This document shows positions 22,468 through 36,549 of a stretch of DNA of 64,000 nt, in pieces. Position numbers and translations under genes: made by a program. A model generated the notes under the pieces. That model searched no databases. It had not been told where the DNA came from and was given only the letters and a program-made list of their open reading frames with translations. Position 1 is the stretch's first letter. Every line of letters begins with the position of its first letter. Source of the stretch: Diprion similis (lineage: Eukaryota; Arthropoda; Insecta; Hymenoptera; Diprionidae). The stretch covers positions 7,083,001 through 7,147,000 of the forward strand of contig NC_060113.1 in NCBI RefSeq assembly GCF_021155765.1. Reading direction: 5' to 3'.

Positions 22468-25400
22468 TCACCATGCAGAAAAATTTTTAAATGTATAAGA
22501 TGCATCTTTAATCTTCTTAGGTTTCGGCTCACTGCTCGTGTCTACCTTTTCAGTCCTGCAAAAACCGTACAATTGTAAAGTTCAATAATTAATTGCAAAA
22601 ATGTTTTGATGTTATTTGACAAATGTATTATTTATTATCAGCTGCCTGGAATTGAGCGTCTCTGAAGATGTAAGAAAACAAGATTGACAATAGAACTGAT
22701 TGAGAATGATTGTAGAGTTTTATTACTCCAGGATATTTTAACGTTTTGTAAGACCGTTTGCCACTGTGACTCGACTCTGTAAAGGAATTTTAATTTCATA
22801 TGAAAAATATGTACCACATGGAATAAATGAGATATGTTGGGTTTACGATATTATTAGTGATGCCCGCTCTGTTGAATATTTTTAATTTTTCGGACAAAAG
22901 ATGCTAAGAAAACTATTGAAATTTAATGAAGGCAACAGAAGTTTTCCTTTCCGTTTTGTAAGTTTCAAGGTACATTTTTGTCCTTTTATCAGTCTATAAA
23001 TAACTGAGTATGTAGATGAATGACTGGTTTTTCTGAGACATGAGAAAATACTTACTTTGTTTGTTCGTCATTGAATTGCACATACTTGCCAACACCACTA
23101 CGATACACTTTGAGAACATTGCCTCCATCATTTTTGTTTTTAGATCTTTTGTTTGATTCTTCTTGTGCTAATCTCTGGATTTCAGCAGCCCGTTCAGCAG
23201 CTAATTGTTCATCTGCTTCCTGAAAAGGATCAACAAAGACTTGGGCACGCTGTACGATTATATCTTCAATCGGCCTGTCTTTGTTATCAACTTCGATTTT
23301 TTCAATCGCATTCAGCGTGTCTAATCCTCCAACAATTTTACCGAATACTGTGTGCTTGCGATCTAAATGACGACACGATCGGTAAGTTATGAAACTGTAA
23401 AAAAAATTTTTATTCATGGTAAATACGTTCACTTTGAACAATCGAAATTTAATGACTACAGTAAGTAAAGTACTGAACACTTTGGACTCTTTATCAAGAA
23501 ACTTACAATTGAGATCCATTGGTATTGGGACCAGAATTTGCCATTGACAAAATGCCTCGTCCCTGGTGAACTAAATTTGGCTTAAATTCATCTTCAAATG
23601 GCTTGCCCCAAATTGACGTCCCACCATTACCAGTGTTTGTGGGATCCCCTCCTTGTATCTGCACCGAAAATGAAGCTCCATACATCGATGTTGGTATTAC
23701 AGCTTGAATTATACGATGAATATGCATCGAAGAATCATACCATAAAGTTTCGAATAGACCTGTGCAATTTGGTGCCGTCGTAATACCCGTCTTGACAATG
23801 TTTCATAAAGTTTTCACAAGTTTTCGGAACTACGTCGCAGTACAGCTCCAAATTTAAAGATCCAAAGTTTGTAATAAACCGTACATATCCTGAAAATGCC
23901 AGCGAAAAAATGTTTACGTGGAAATTGAATTAATTGAAAACTACTACAATATATTCACGTGCACTAAAACTTACCTTTTTTTTTTACCCGTTCATATCGT
24001 ACTAAATCTTCTTCTACGATCGCTGCTTCATGTGTCGTCTCTCTTGGCATTACAGTCGACGTGAATCCTGCAGCCACAGCTCCCGTGGAATAATGTGCCT
24101 GAAGCAACACAACAATCAGCCATGAGTATGTTTTTGGCCTTTGACCATATCTATGTGGTCATTTCAGTCATCAGAGCTTCGTTTATATTGATTAACAGTT
24201 CATCATTGAATAAAGACATCGAGATGAACTTTCGCCAGGTAAAGAAGCTGACATATCGAAAGATTGTAATCGACAAAGGATTAAAACTGTCTTTTCTCTT
24301 ACAGCATTGAACTTGTCTGCTTTATCTTTAGTGGACGTATCTTTCGGCTCCACAGGCTTGAATTCTCTGTTCAACTCCTCCAATATTTCTCTGGTTTCAG
24401 AAGATACAGTTTTTAACTTGGCATTGGGATCCTTGCGCTCTTTTGTTATCTCTGCAGTACATAAAAACAGTGTTAATGGGAATCGTCATAAAATTGGCAT
24501 ATCTGAATGATAAAATATAGAAACTAGAAGCAAATTCTCATGTGAAAAAAATTAATTTATGTGCTGTAAGATCATAAAAGTTACAACTCAAGATATCTAG
24601 ACCATTTGAGCAGTGCTTTCAGTATGCATTAGCAAATATGTACGAATTTCGTCAAATAACTGAGGTATTTTTTCTAAGTTTACTTGAGTTTACTTGATCA
24701 TTCTTCAAGTTTTGTCTTTTTTTTTCACGCCTTACTGATGTTGCATTAGATGGCATAATATAGGAAGAATTTTTCTACAAAAAAGAATCAAACCTTCGTC
24801 TTCCACTCGCAGATTGTTTTTAATATGGTGAAAGGTAGACAAATTGAACTTGTTTGCGTTGCTAGGGTCATGAATAGTGATTAGGTCCTTCCGATCAAAA
24901 GGCTGGTCGTTTATCAAGTCCTTCCAATTTCGTGTCTTTATGTTCAGCTGCTCAACCGCCTGGAATTAAGAATTCAAGTTACAGAAGAAGCTTTGCTACC
25001 TAAGATAGATAAAACCAGGCCTGGCGGATATAAATGAAACGCATCAGTAATCTGGAGGTACATAAATTTTTTTTTTTTCATTTAGAGCACATTCGGTAGG
25101 TATTTCGACCTCTTAGAAAGATTTCCAAAAAAAAAACCTTCCAAACACCTGATGAAATTCTATGATTGTGGTTGATAACAAAATCGATTAACTTGGATAT
25201 TTCTTTGGAAATCAGTGAATATAACTCGTCACGATATTCTCAACTGCTGATGACGGGCATAAACTGATAATTCGCCACCAGCAACATCTGCAACTGACTA
25301 ATTGAGGTTTTAACACACTCATACCTTCAAGTCATATTTACAAAGCATAGTGCACTGGAAAAATCCCAGATAGCCTGACATACCTCGTAAGAATAAACAT

Positions 25401-26426
25401 TTCCTGTTGTTTTTACAGCCACAATGTGAGAATGTTTAGTGAATACTTTAAAAAGAACAGGGCAGTGATACTCGCCCTCGGCATTTTTATAAAAGTTTAA
25501 TTTAGTCAAAGATTTGGCATCCAGAGGTTTTCCTGTCACTGGATTATGCTTGAACCTCTTAATATAATCCACGATCGCCTGCAGCTCAAACACATTTCCA
25601 TCCACATCGCAGTACGGATGTTCAAAGGGTTGCAGGCTCACACAACAATGATTGTATGGCAAACGACGGAATGTTGTGTCCTCTGTCGATTCTAAGGTTC
25701 CCGATTTCTTGCCACCGTACAATGTTGTCCATTCCGTATAGGTCAGGTACCTATAATGTAAACAATTATATTTAGCTCATCGATTTTGTCATATAAACCC
25801 AATGATTTTTAAACATTTTATATTTACACTGAGGCATTGATTAATAATTGTTGTATTAAATTTTGATACTAAGGATATCATTTAAATTGTATTATAGAAT
25901 GCAAGTATTAAAATATACTTAAAAATTTAATAGTCATTGACCTTTTGGTTACCAAATACAATCGGGTTTTCCAATTAGGCTTTCTCCGTCATTATGGTAA
26001 ATTTTGAATTCGAATTCTTCAGGAGTGTAGATCAAACCCTACCAGATTTAAGTTGACTGTACATTTTGGTAAGAATGTACGTAAAATGAAGTAATACATT
26101 TGTGAAAAGTAGATAACCAGAAATTGAATGACAGTTCATGGTACAGTGAAGGTTATGACGATTTTTGCATGTCCATGAACTCTGAAATAAGTCTTGTCAA
26201 GTATTGATAACAATGAAAGAAGGTCGTCTCATAAAGTAGGCAAATTGATTGAATATCTGGATTGTGAGATCATTATTACGATGTCAAAATTTAACATGGC
26301 CCAAATACTGATACGACTATAACCTCAAAATTGATATGGAAAATCTCACAATTTACTGCTGATAAAAATTTTGGGAGGCTTTAAAAATACTCACATTTTA
26401 TCTTTTTGATGCTGTCGCTTCCCCAT
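22468..26426 (-). CDS. PPIL2: Peptidyl-prolyl cis-trans isomerase-like 2 (U-box plus cyclophilin)
   Basis: Nine coding exons join in frame: 26426-26395, 25750-25384, 24959-24794, 24451-24303, 24098-23975, 23889-23741, 23658-23507, 23394-23056 and 22555-22468. They give 521 residues, the usual length of the family (human 520). The start [11 protein letters not shown] followed by [15 protein letters not shown] matches the family N terminus. A U-box-like fold spans about residues 35-130. The cyclophilin domain begins at about residue 280 (GYVRF) and contains [15 protein letters not shown] with the catalytic-type Arg323, then [12 protein letters not shown] and [10 protein letters not shown]. The tail ends in NFSAW like the human FSSW end. 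The family is a nuclear, spliceosome-associated protein with U-box E3 activity. The Trp that marks cyclosporin-binding cyclophilins is His389 here (Tyr in human). It is transcribed divergently from the UBE2E gene. No break was seen. Confidence 0.97.
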
Positions 26427-27479
26427 GGTGATATTTTATTTGTTATTCGATCAGAGGGAAAAAGTTTATATGTTAACTTGTCAAAATGAAGTCCAATAAA
26501 TACACGCGTCCGAAGCGCTCTCTTTGACTGCGTCACTTGCTCGAAGCAAAGCCGCTCTAGGAACGCTAGTGAAGTGCTTCAAAATTTGGTGTTTGCGGCA
26601 GTGACGATCAATCCTGAGCATTTCGGTGACTTGGAGAATGGATGGTCGGTAACTAGGAACATAGTTTCCCGAATAAATTGAGAAGGAAAATACTGAATAT
26701 ACTTTATCCTCTTCAGATTTGATAACTTGATAGGGGTAGCGTGAGTTCTGCAGGACTTAAGGGACGAATCTTCGATATAATTGACAAAGAAATTAGTTTT
26801 GTTGGTCAGATACCGACGATTAACAATTTTGCGAACAACACCATAATTCCAGTGTTAATTAACATAAAATTGATGTTTAAATTGTTTACGATTCACTTAA
26901 AACTGAGGACCAACCCTACTTTCATAGTTTTATGGGCGTGAACTGGTTTTGTAAGCAAAATATGTGAAGTCCGTAAATGGAACCGCCATATTTGAGCACG
27001 GAATAGCGCAGATATTCCCGTCGTAGTAAATTTTCTTTTCAAACTTAACGAATAGCTTGATGCTCTATGAGTATATTCTTCCCGATCAACTCATTGCGAG
27101 AGTAAAAATCGGTTTAATAACTCTGCTATCGAGTAATTGCAAGAACTGTAGGAAAGGTGAGCTCAGTCGGTCAAGAAGGAGCATGAACTAACATGTAAAG
27201 GACAGAAAACCGTCTGGTTGAGAACAACTGGGCAGCAGTAGTCTTCCGGGGGTCCAGTCAGGAGAGGGCGATTCAAATTCTTCCCTTTGTGCGCTTGTGT
27301 TTTCTTTGGTTGGTTACAGCAGCAGCCAGCAGCAGCAGCGGAGCTTCCGATGAAAATAAAAAATAGTCCATTAGCAAAAACGGGATAAAGGAGGGTATCG
27401 GCGTATGTTTTAGGCTCGTGATATCTTATGGCAGTGAGCAAATGATAGCGTGAAGTAAATCGGTGGTTAATAAAGGTTC
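26427..27479. promoter_or_regulatory. Shared intergenic promoter region of PPIL2 and UBE2E
   Basis: PPIL2 reads left from 26426 and the UBE2E transcription unit reads right, so both promoters must lie between them or just beyond. The part at 26.5-26.6 kb is relatively CpG-rich and fits the PPIL2 transcription start. No TATA box was assigned. The minus-strand frame at 27163-27441 has no recognisable domain and is not called. Confidence 0.45.
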
Positions 27480-27729
27480 AGGACGCCGCGTTGGGTTCGC
27501 AGTCGGGTTATTGGGGCGGCCTCCAAGGCCTCAGCCAGAGGAGTCTGAAGACCCGAGCTGCACGTCGCGACGGTGCAGCACCTCCATTATCCAAATCCGG
27601 CGAGCTCTCGCCGTTGTGTTTAACGTTTACCTCGACACCCGGCAAGCATACCGGCTATCAGCCGCGAGATCCCGACCGCCGCTATTTGCTTGTTTGCAAA
27701 CACGCCGTCGTACGCGTTTCATACACAAG
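27480..27729 (+). other. Putative non-coding first exon (5'UTR) of the UBE2E gene
   Basis: This GC- and CpG-rich block contrasts with its AT-rich surroundings. It ends at CACAAG|GTACAT, a possible donor. The UBE2E start codon at 29523 lies two bases after a pyrimidine-rich acceptor (TTTCATTCAAG), so the 5'UTR is probably spliced and this block is the best upstream exon candidate. Overlapping open frames here look like CpG-rich UTR rather than protein. Confidence 0.4.
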
Positions 27730-29522
27730 GTACATACTTATTCCATATTCCAATGTGATTGTCTCCCCGTGGCTACTGGTCGCAAGTTCCCTCGCGTTTG
27801 ACACTGCGGTTAAAAAACACGATTTTCTCCTTTTCGCTCTATGCCTCTGTCTTCTACTCTAGTTTTTGTCACTTTTCTTTTTCTTCTACTCTTCATCCTT
27901 CATTTTACACATTATTTTTTCAGACTAATCGTACAACTTGAAACAAGTCTCTGCACTGTGTGCGTGCATTTAGGTAATACATGCACAAATTTTTGCTCCT
28001 GCATGCCTTAATTCCCTTTCGCTAACTTCTCTATCTAGTAATTGGCTTGTCGTTTCTCATGTCAACGTGCTCCATCGCCCTATCGCAATCAGTGTTGTCC
28101 GTTTACTCTGCATTTCGCGATATCAACGATATCTACAATCTACAGACGATTTCGATATCCGGACGAACAGCACCGCAAATTCGTGAGCTCACCTTCTAGA
28201 CGTAGATTTATACGTACATACTTAGCATGGACTCGAATAAAATATTCCCAAGCAGACACACACGCACGTAATTTCACAGTACCTACGGATACCTCGTGCC
28301 ATTGATATTTGATCGTTTTTTGCATTGTTTTAACAATTTTGTTATTCGGCTTTTAATTTTCTCAACGTATGTATAATTTGCCAATCTGTCACTAACGTCT
28401 CCTTCTTGATCTTATTTCTTTATTCTTATTTACTTAGCTCCCGATGCAAGGAACAAGTGAATATTTCATTCAGACAGTTCTGATTAAAAACTGCAATCAC
28501 AATTTACATGCCACTATTAGCTCCTCGTTTGTGGTTAGAATCCGAAGATCGCACAAGTCTTTCCAACTTTCATACATAGTTTTTACTGTTTGTAAATTTT
28601 TTTTTTCCGTACCCATTGCCTTCAATATATCGCATTAGCAATGACAGGTGTTTTATACTTCCATGTGCTAGATTTGCATTGTTCCGTCTAAAAACATTTG
28701 TTTGCACAATTCGCTCAACGATCGTAATAGACAGTTTTTAATACTTGACAAATATCAAAGCAACGGTAAGCACAGGCTATCCGAATACTTGTTCAACAAT
28801 TAATAGGTCGCGACACTTTTATCAATGACACACAACTTGTTTGTCGCCTGCTCTAGAATTAGTCACATATTGTACACGGTATGTTGATTACCTCCTTTAT
28901 TTTTGAAAGAATCTACCTTCCATATATTCCTGAAGCTCTGTTTAATCGTTGCAGGACTAATGTACCCAAGAGTGCTGGAAATTCCGACACCGCAATAGGA
29001 TTCCACCTAATTTCTTTAGGAACTTGTAATCTTGTTATTTCAGTTTTTTTACTTATAACAATCCTCTGATATTGTAATCACACTTAATTGGCGAGGTTTT
29101 ATTTTCAACAGCGATCACATTCTCGTTTTATCCAAATGAATTCAATGTTAGATTTCCGTACAATATCAAATGATGGTATTGTATTTAGATTACCTTGATT
29201 ATACTTCGTCTGACAGAATCCTTAAATGAAGAACTAGAAAAATCCAGCCGATTCGACGGCACTTAAAGCTGATTCAATTGAACACTTCTTACAAACCTTC
29301 CCATTTTTATTAGAAAGCTGTTCGTCGCTCCTTACAAGAAAACAGACACAATCTTTGTTTTTTAAGTAGAAACTGATCCTCCCAAGTCAATTCACGAGTT
29401 ATCAACTGCTAATTAACTCAAAAAATGAAGTGTTCAGTCAGTACCTGCTACGCGTATATATCATGCACTACATCTATTGATTGATGTAAATTTCATTTTA
29501 CACGTTTATGTTTCATTCAAGT

Positions 29523-31186
<1,664 letters not shown>

Positions 31187-32026
31187 ACATTTATTCAACT
31201 CTTGAATTCGTCTCCTATTAGCCTCATGCCAATATATCACCAGCTGTGAGCTCTTGTTGTTACCTGGCTGATGTAATCCTTAAGATGTTTAACTAGAACT
31301 GCTTAATCAGGGCAGCTTTGAACAACAGCTGAGGTGTACAAACTTGAGAACAGCTATCGACGTAAATGTGTTGTGCTTTTATGTTGAATTGAGTATGTCA
31401 TGTGCCTAAGACGAATGAGTGTTAAAATGAACGAGCAAACGAAGTAATAAGAGTGATCGAGTGTATGTTTGATTAAACTATAAATCGGCATGAGCTTGGA
31501 GAATTTCAACCCAAACTATGACAAGCTAGTATTTAAATTGATCGTATTGTGAAACCAACAATACTGTCCGATTATACTGATACTTTTAGGATAGGAGAGG
31601 TCACGAACTATAATAATATTAAATGATAAACTGTAAGTAAATACCTAGGTACTTAGATATTAAGATGCGAATATAGAGGCCCAACTCTCTCACACCCCGA
31701 CGATCATACCTTTCGCCACCACCCCTCCAATATTTTTGTATACGCTCAACTTTAATATTGTCATCATAATTTTTAATTATTAAGGTAATTTTATATTTTT
31801 CCATCATTCATCACTCAATTGGTATTATTAATCGTTGTGTAAAGACATTGATTTTACGAAAATTATTTTTAATTATCTAAGAAAAAAGAAAACTGACTGC
31901 CTGAATTCATATGAGTTGTATGTCACTAATGTAACGCAGCGTCGTCTTCGTCGTGTAGTTGTTAGCAGTGATATTCGTAAACCGTTCGAGTGTTTGGGGC
32001 CACTTGCTAAAATCATTGTAATTGTA

Positions 32027-32032
32027 AATAAA
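32027..32032 (+). terminator. Possible polyadenylation signal of UBE2E
   Basis: AATAAA about 840 bases after the UBE2E stop. Later AATAAA copies exist (for example near 32852), so the used site is uncertain. Confidence 0.3.
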
Positions 32033-35000
32033 TATTATTTCCTGTATATTAAAGTTAGTATAATCAATATCATTGTAACTTTGACCTGAATTTTTATCCA
32101 GCTGCGGGTAGAGTGATCGTTGAATATTAGTTAATGTGTCTGGCTATAATAATGTTTTTGTTTATTCTATTTTCATTTAAAAAGTATATTAGGTATCCTT
32201 TTAATGCGTGAAACAATGGGATGAAGTTATAAGCTTAAAATCAGAAGAGTAATAGCTATGTTTAATTAATTGTTGTAGTATCTGCAACGGCAGCCATTAC
32301 TATTAAATGTGTTCAGCCAAAAATTAGCAGTTCTAGGTGAGAGAAATTAGTCTTCAATTTAAAAAAGTATAAATGAAACTTTTGTTCATTCCTTGTTTTT
32401 TTTTTTTTTTTTTCTTTTCTTTTGTTTTTTATTAATTTTATTTTTTAAATATATGTATTTCTATATAAGCTAATTCGAAATTATCAATTATCATAGATCT
32501 CTCAATCTAATAATTATTTATTGATTTCGTAATTAATGTGAATCTCTCTGATTTCCTTGTGCATTGAAGATTCCCTGATCATTATCATTTACATAATTAT
32601 TATTGAACATTATCATTATTATTTTACGAGCGCTGCAGTAATGGAAGTTGTGGAAAATTGTTACAGAGTTATTTCACGCGTAAAACTATTATGTGGACAT
32701 TTTCAATGCAAATGTGGGCTGTGGTACTAAGTGCAATTACTGCAACTTCCTATTCTGAATGACTCCGTGTAGAAGAAACATTCAAGTTTCGTTTAATATT
32801 CAATATGGTAAATGTTAGTCTGCTAGTTAGTGGCGTTGATATCAAGATTAAATAAACTAGATTATACATAATCGTGTACTTATTTCTTTCCAAAACCAGC
32901 AATCTCTGATCTTTTGTTACATCTTCCTACAATTATAAGAAAATAGTAAATCAGTAAAATCAAATATTTCAAAAGTAGACATTAAATAACAGGTTTGAAA
33001 TAAACGAATACGTAATTATAGTTTATTTATTTTAATAAGTTATAATAGCTAGACAAATATGTGCTAAGGATAGACAGTATTAGATCCTCATAAATGAGTA
33101 GCCAAAAAGTAATAAAATACAAGTAAAGAAAATATTACATTCAATGTGTACACTGAGTAATAATTTCAATGGATACGGAACACTTTCCTTCCTTCGCTTG
33201 TTTTTGGAATTTACCGCGAGCAATCAAAATTTTGTGTAGTATAAATTTATGTGTAAAATATCTCGTATTGAAAAATATTTTAAGTTGTTAATACTGATTA
33301 TCGTGATAATTGTCAGTCTCTTCTGAAGTCTGATTGTAATTGTCGTTTTGATACACGCGCACCGGGGATGGCTCCAAATCATTGATGTAGCGATGGTAGC
33401 GATCATGATTTAATAGGTAATTGTATTAAAATTGTAAAGGAGAAAACTTAGAGCTATAGTGCTGTAAACAATCTTAAATACGCGACGTTGTGTGTACCAC
33501 ATTGAACCCATGTCTAAAAACTCCCAAGAAACTATTCTAACATATATCATATTTAGATTCATATTGTAATTCTTATTTTTGTATCACTTCATACACATGA
33601 CTGACTACTTTCACTATGATATACGGACAGATTACTTTTCAGACAATTAACTTTACTGCTTATGTGTGACAAAGATGAAATTTTAATTTCAACTGAAAGG
33701 AAAAAACAGTGTTTATCAGAGCTTAATCGACTGTTCGAGTAATTAATGTTTTACACACTTGTTCCATGTAATTATCACCAATGAATTCAATTCGAAGACC
33801 AAAAGTACGAATCTCAATGTGATATCAAAATTTATCTTTTAATAAATCAGGATATGCTTCTATTACAGTCGAATAAAACATTCACTAATTTTTACTGTTT
33901 AGGCAATCGAGGAAAAGTCTAATATCCATCGTCTGTATCAATAATTCTCAACCTTTTTAAATTCTTAATGATTTAGACTAGTAACGTTAGCTGTTGGTAG
34001 TTGTTGAAGAGAATCAATATATGAGGAGAGTTCACTGACACAGATACTGCATTATTGACAAGAGTGACGTTGCCATATGCGTCATACTGTTCCATTTCTT
34101 TCGCATACATTATGTACGTATTGTAGGTATGTACATGCGTCACAAATCTAAGTATGTATCTACAAGTAATGAATATTTTTGTATCGATATCACGAATATT
34201 TCTTGCAGTAATGATTCATATAACATTTTGGCAAAGATTTTACTTGGATTTACTGCCTCTTGTTTTTCTAATTTATTTCAAATTACATATACAGATGTAG
34301 CAAAATACAAAATTACTCATGTATGCCTATACATATCGCACTATCGTGCAAGTTATGTGGACGTTGTATGCTCTTTGTTAAATGATAATTTTTTGCTTGT
34401 TTTATTTCAGAGATTAAATTTGCAATAAAGTATACTCGTAATCAGTCAATTAACTTCAGCATTGAGAATTTATCGGAGTATAGTTTCACATTGAAAATAT
34501 TATTTAAACTGTAAAAACTTTCAACTTATTTTACGACAATAATTCAAGCCGACAATTTAATATCCAATTATGGAAGAAATCGCACTGATAGCTGCTGCAT
34601 ATTCTTTCAATCGGGAGTATGATAGTTAAAGAGTATAAAGAGGAACAGTGGCATTTTACCATAATCATACCACATTCAACATCGCAGAGGCAAAAGACGC
34701 ACGTACAGTAATACTCCGTACACTTGTGTACATCCGCAAGAGTAACATATGAAACATTTGTAAGGCAGGAACCCAGCATTGTGACCTTCTACTGGTTACT
34801 GAAATATTGTTGTCTCTGAATATTTTTTCACTCTCTTTAATGCTTCACTATTCCTCTTTTGTTACACGTTCGTAAGCACAATAAAACTACAATCATAATG
34901 AACCCTATGAATAATCAGCCAACAATGTATGATGAACAATATAATGAAATGTGCCTCCTAAGTGGTGGCGGATCAGTGTGCTGTAGTTTCGCTGTAATTA

Positions 35001-35451
35001 AAAATGTTATGGTATCACTCGAAGTTTTTTTTTTGCTCATTAAAAAGAAAAACTTCATATATATATTTCTTTTTAAAAGATGAAACAACACAAAAGTGCA
35101 CTGAACAACGAATAAGCGACACACGCTATAGCTGAAAAATCTACCTAAGTAGTCCCTAAATCATTTTACTCGTGACCAAAGTTTTCAGAAAACACTAAGT
35201 TATTCATATTAACGTAACATAATTATGAATACTTCATAGCCAAGATTTGCCATTAACGTGAGAATAATTCAAAAATCTCTATAATTATTGAAAAACTGTT
35301 AGCTAACTGCACGTTATTTATGGCACATCGGTACCATGTTTTTATATTTATTATTATTCTCTTTCAACACTACGTAGACTTTACAATGTAGAAAACAATA
35401 GAATATCACCTTAATGTTATATAAATATGTAGTTTAATCTTATTAATATCA

Positions 35452-35477
35452 GTATTATTATTATTATTATTATTATT
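35452..35477. repeat. ATT trinucleotide microsatellite
   Basis: About eight consecutive TTA/ATT units. Confidence 0.85.
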
Positions 35478-36549
35478 TAAACTTCATGTAGCGTTTCCAT
35501 ATTATATAAATATAGCATATGTAGTACTTTATACTATATGTTGTCAGTATACTGTAATACAGATCTCATTGTCAGTAATTAGTCTGCATTTTAATTATTT
35601 TGCTTATAAAATTATTTTTGAATATATATTATATGTTTACACTATATCAGTTGCATGTTAATTTGACATTTTTTAGAAGAATTTTTGTAAGGAAATTGGT
35701 CAAGAGGAAATTACAGCACATGCTACAACGTTCAATATAATTTTAAATCACAGTTTCCCTTTAAATTGTATATCTTGGACTTCCAACGCGTGGCAATATA
35801 CTTATCATTGTAAATCGGTGGGTAAGATACGTATCAACGTTCTAGCGTAGCTTTATTATCTTTCATGTCCTACGCAAACTTTCACGGTAAACACGTAATC
35901 TCAGTATACATATATTTTCGAAAAAGTAATTTGTAAAATGCAGTCGTAAATATTTAACTGCGACCCAAGATGGTGGAAATCGGTAATAGATAACTTTTTT
36001 ATAGGAGTTAAACACGTATCAACCTTAACAGTGTTACACAACATTTATTAGGCAATCCATTTAAGCGTTGCATGTAAAATACCTCAAGTACAACCAGTCG
36101 CGATGAATGACATGGACCAATTTAAAACAAAAAAAAAAAAAAAAAAAAAATCATCCGAAATTTAAACGCAAATAATATGCAAAATATGTTATGAGAGGAA
36201 TTAAATTAAATTATTGACTTTAGAATTTCTACAAACAGTACAAATGACTACCCTATCTTTTGATGAAAAAATTAAACTTCAGCTTTGCGTATGAGATACA
36301 AATTAAAATTAAAATTAAGACATGAGTAAAAAAAAAAAAAAAAAAAAAAGAAAGGATTTTCCATTTATAAAACTGTAATGTAATAGTTTGTGACAAATTG
36401 TGCAAAACTCATCTGACAAGTAACTATACATATCAAATGGCAATCAATCTTACAGATAGGAACACGGGTGTAGACAGTGTGTGACAGAACAGAATTTGTA
36501 GAAAGTGCATGGTAGGCAGATTACAGTGAAAATTCATATCTGTAAACGC

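Larger units (their letters stand above)
31187..36549. other. Intergenic/3'UTR region between convergent UBE2E and tetraspanin genes
   Basis: No exon was recognised. The left part is probably UBE2E 3'UTR and the right part the tetraspanin 3'UTR on the minus strand. The sequence is very AT-rich with an ATT microsatellite and A runs at 36129-36150 and 36328-36349. Confidence 0.6.

Noticed and set aside
23153-23392. 79-codon plus-strand frame over a PPIL2 exon
   Set aside because: Antisense shadow of the PPIL2 cyclophilin exon at 23056-23394.
27463-27862. Overlapping frames of 112 and 123 codons
   Set aside because: CpG-rich sequence upstream of UBE2E that fits a 5'UTR/promoter. No domain, and two frames are open at once.
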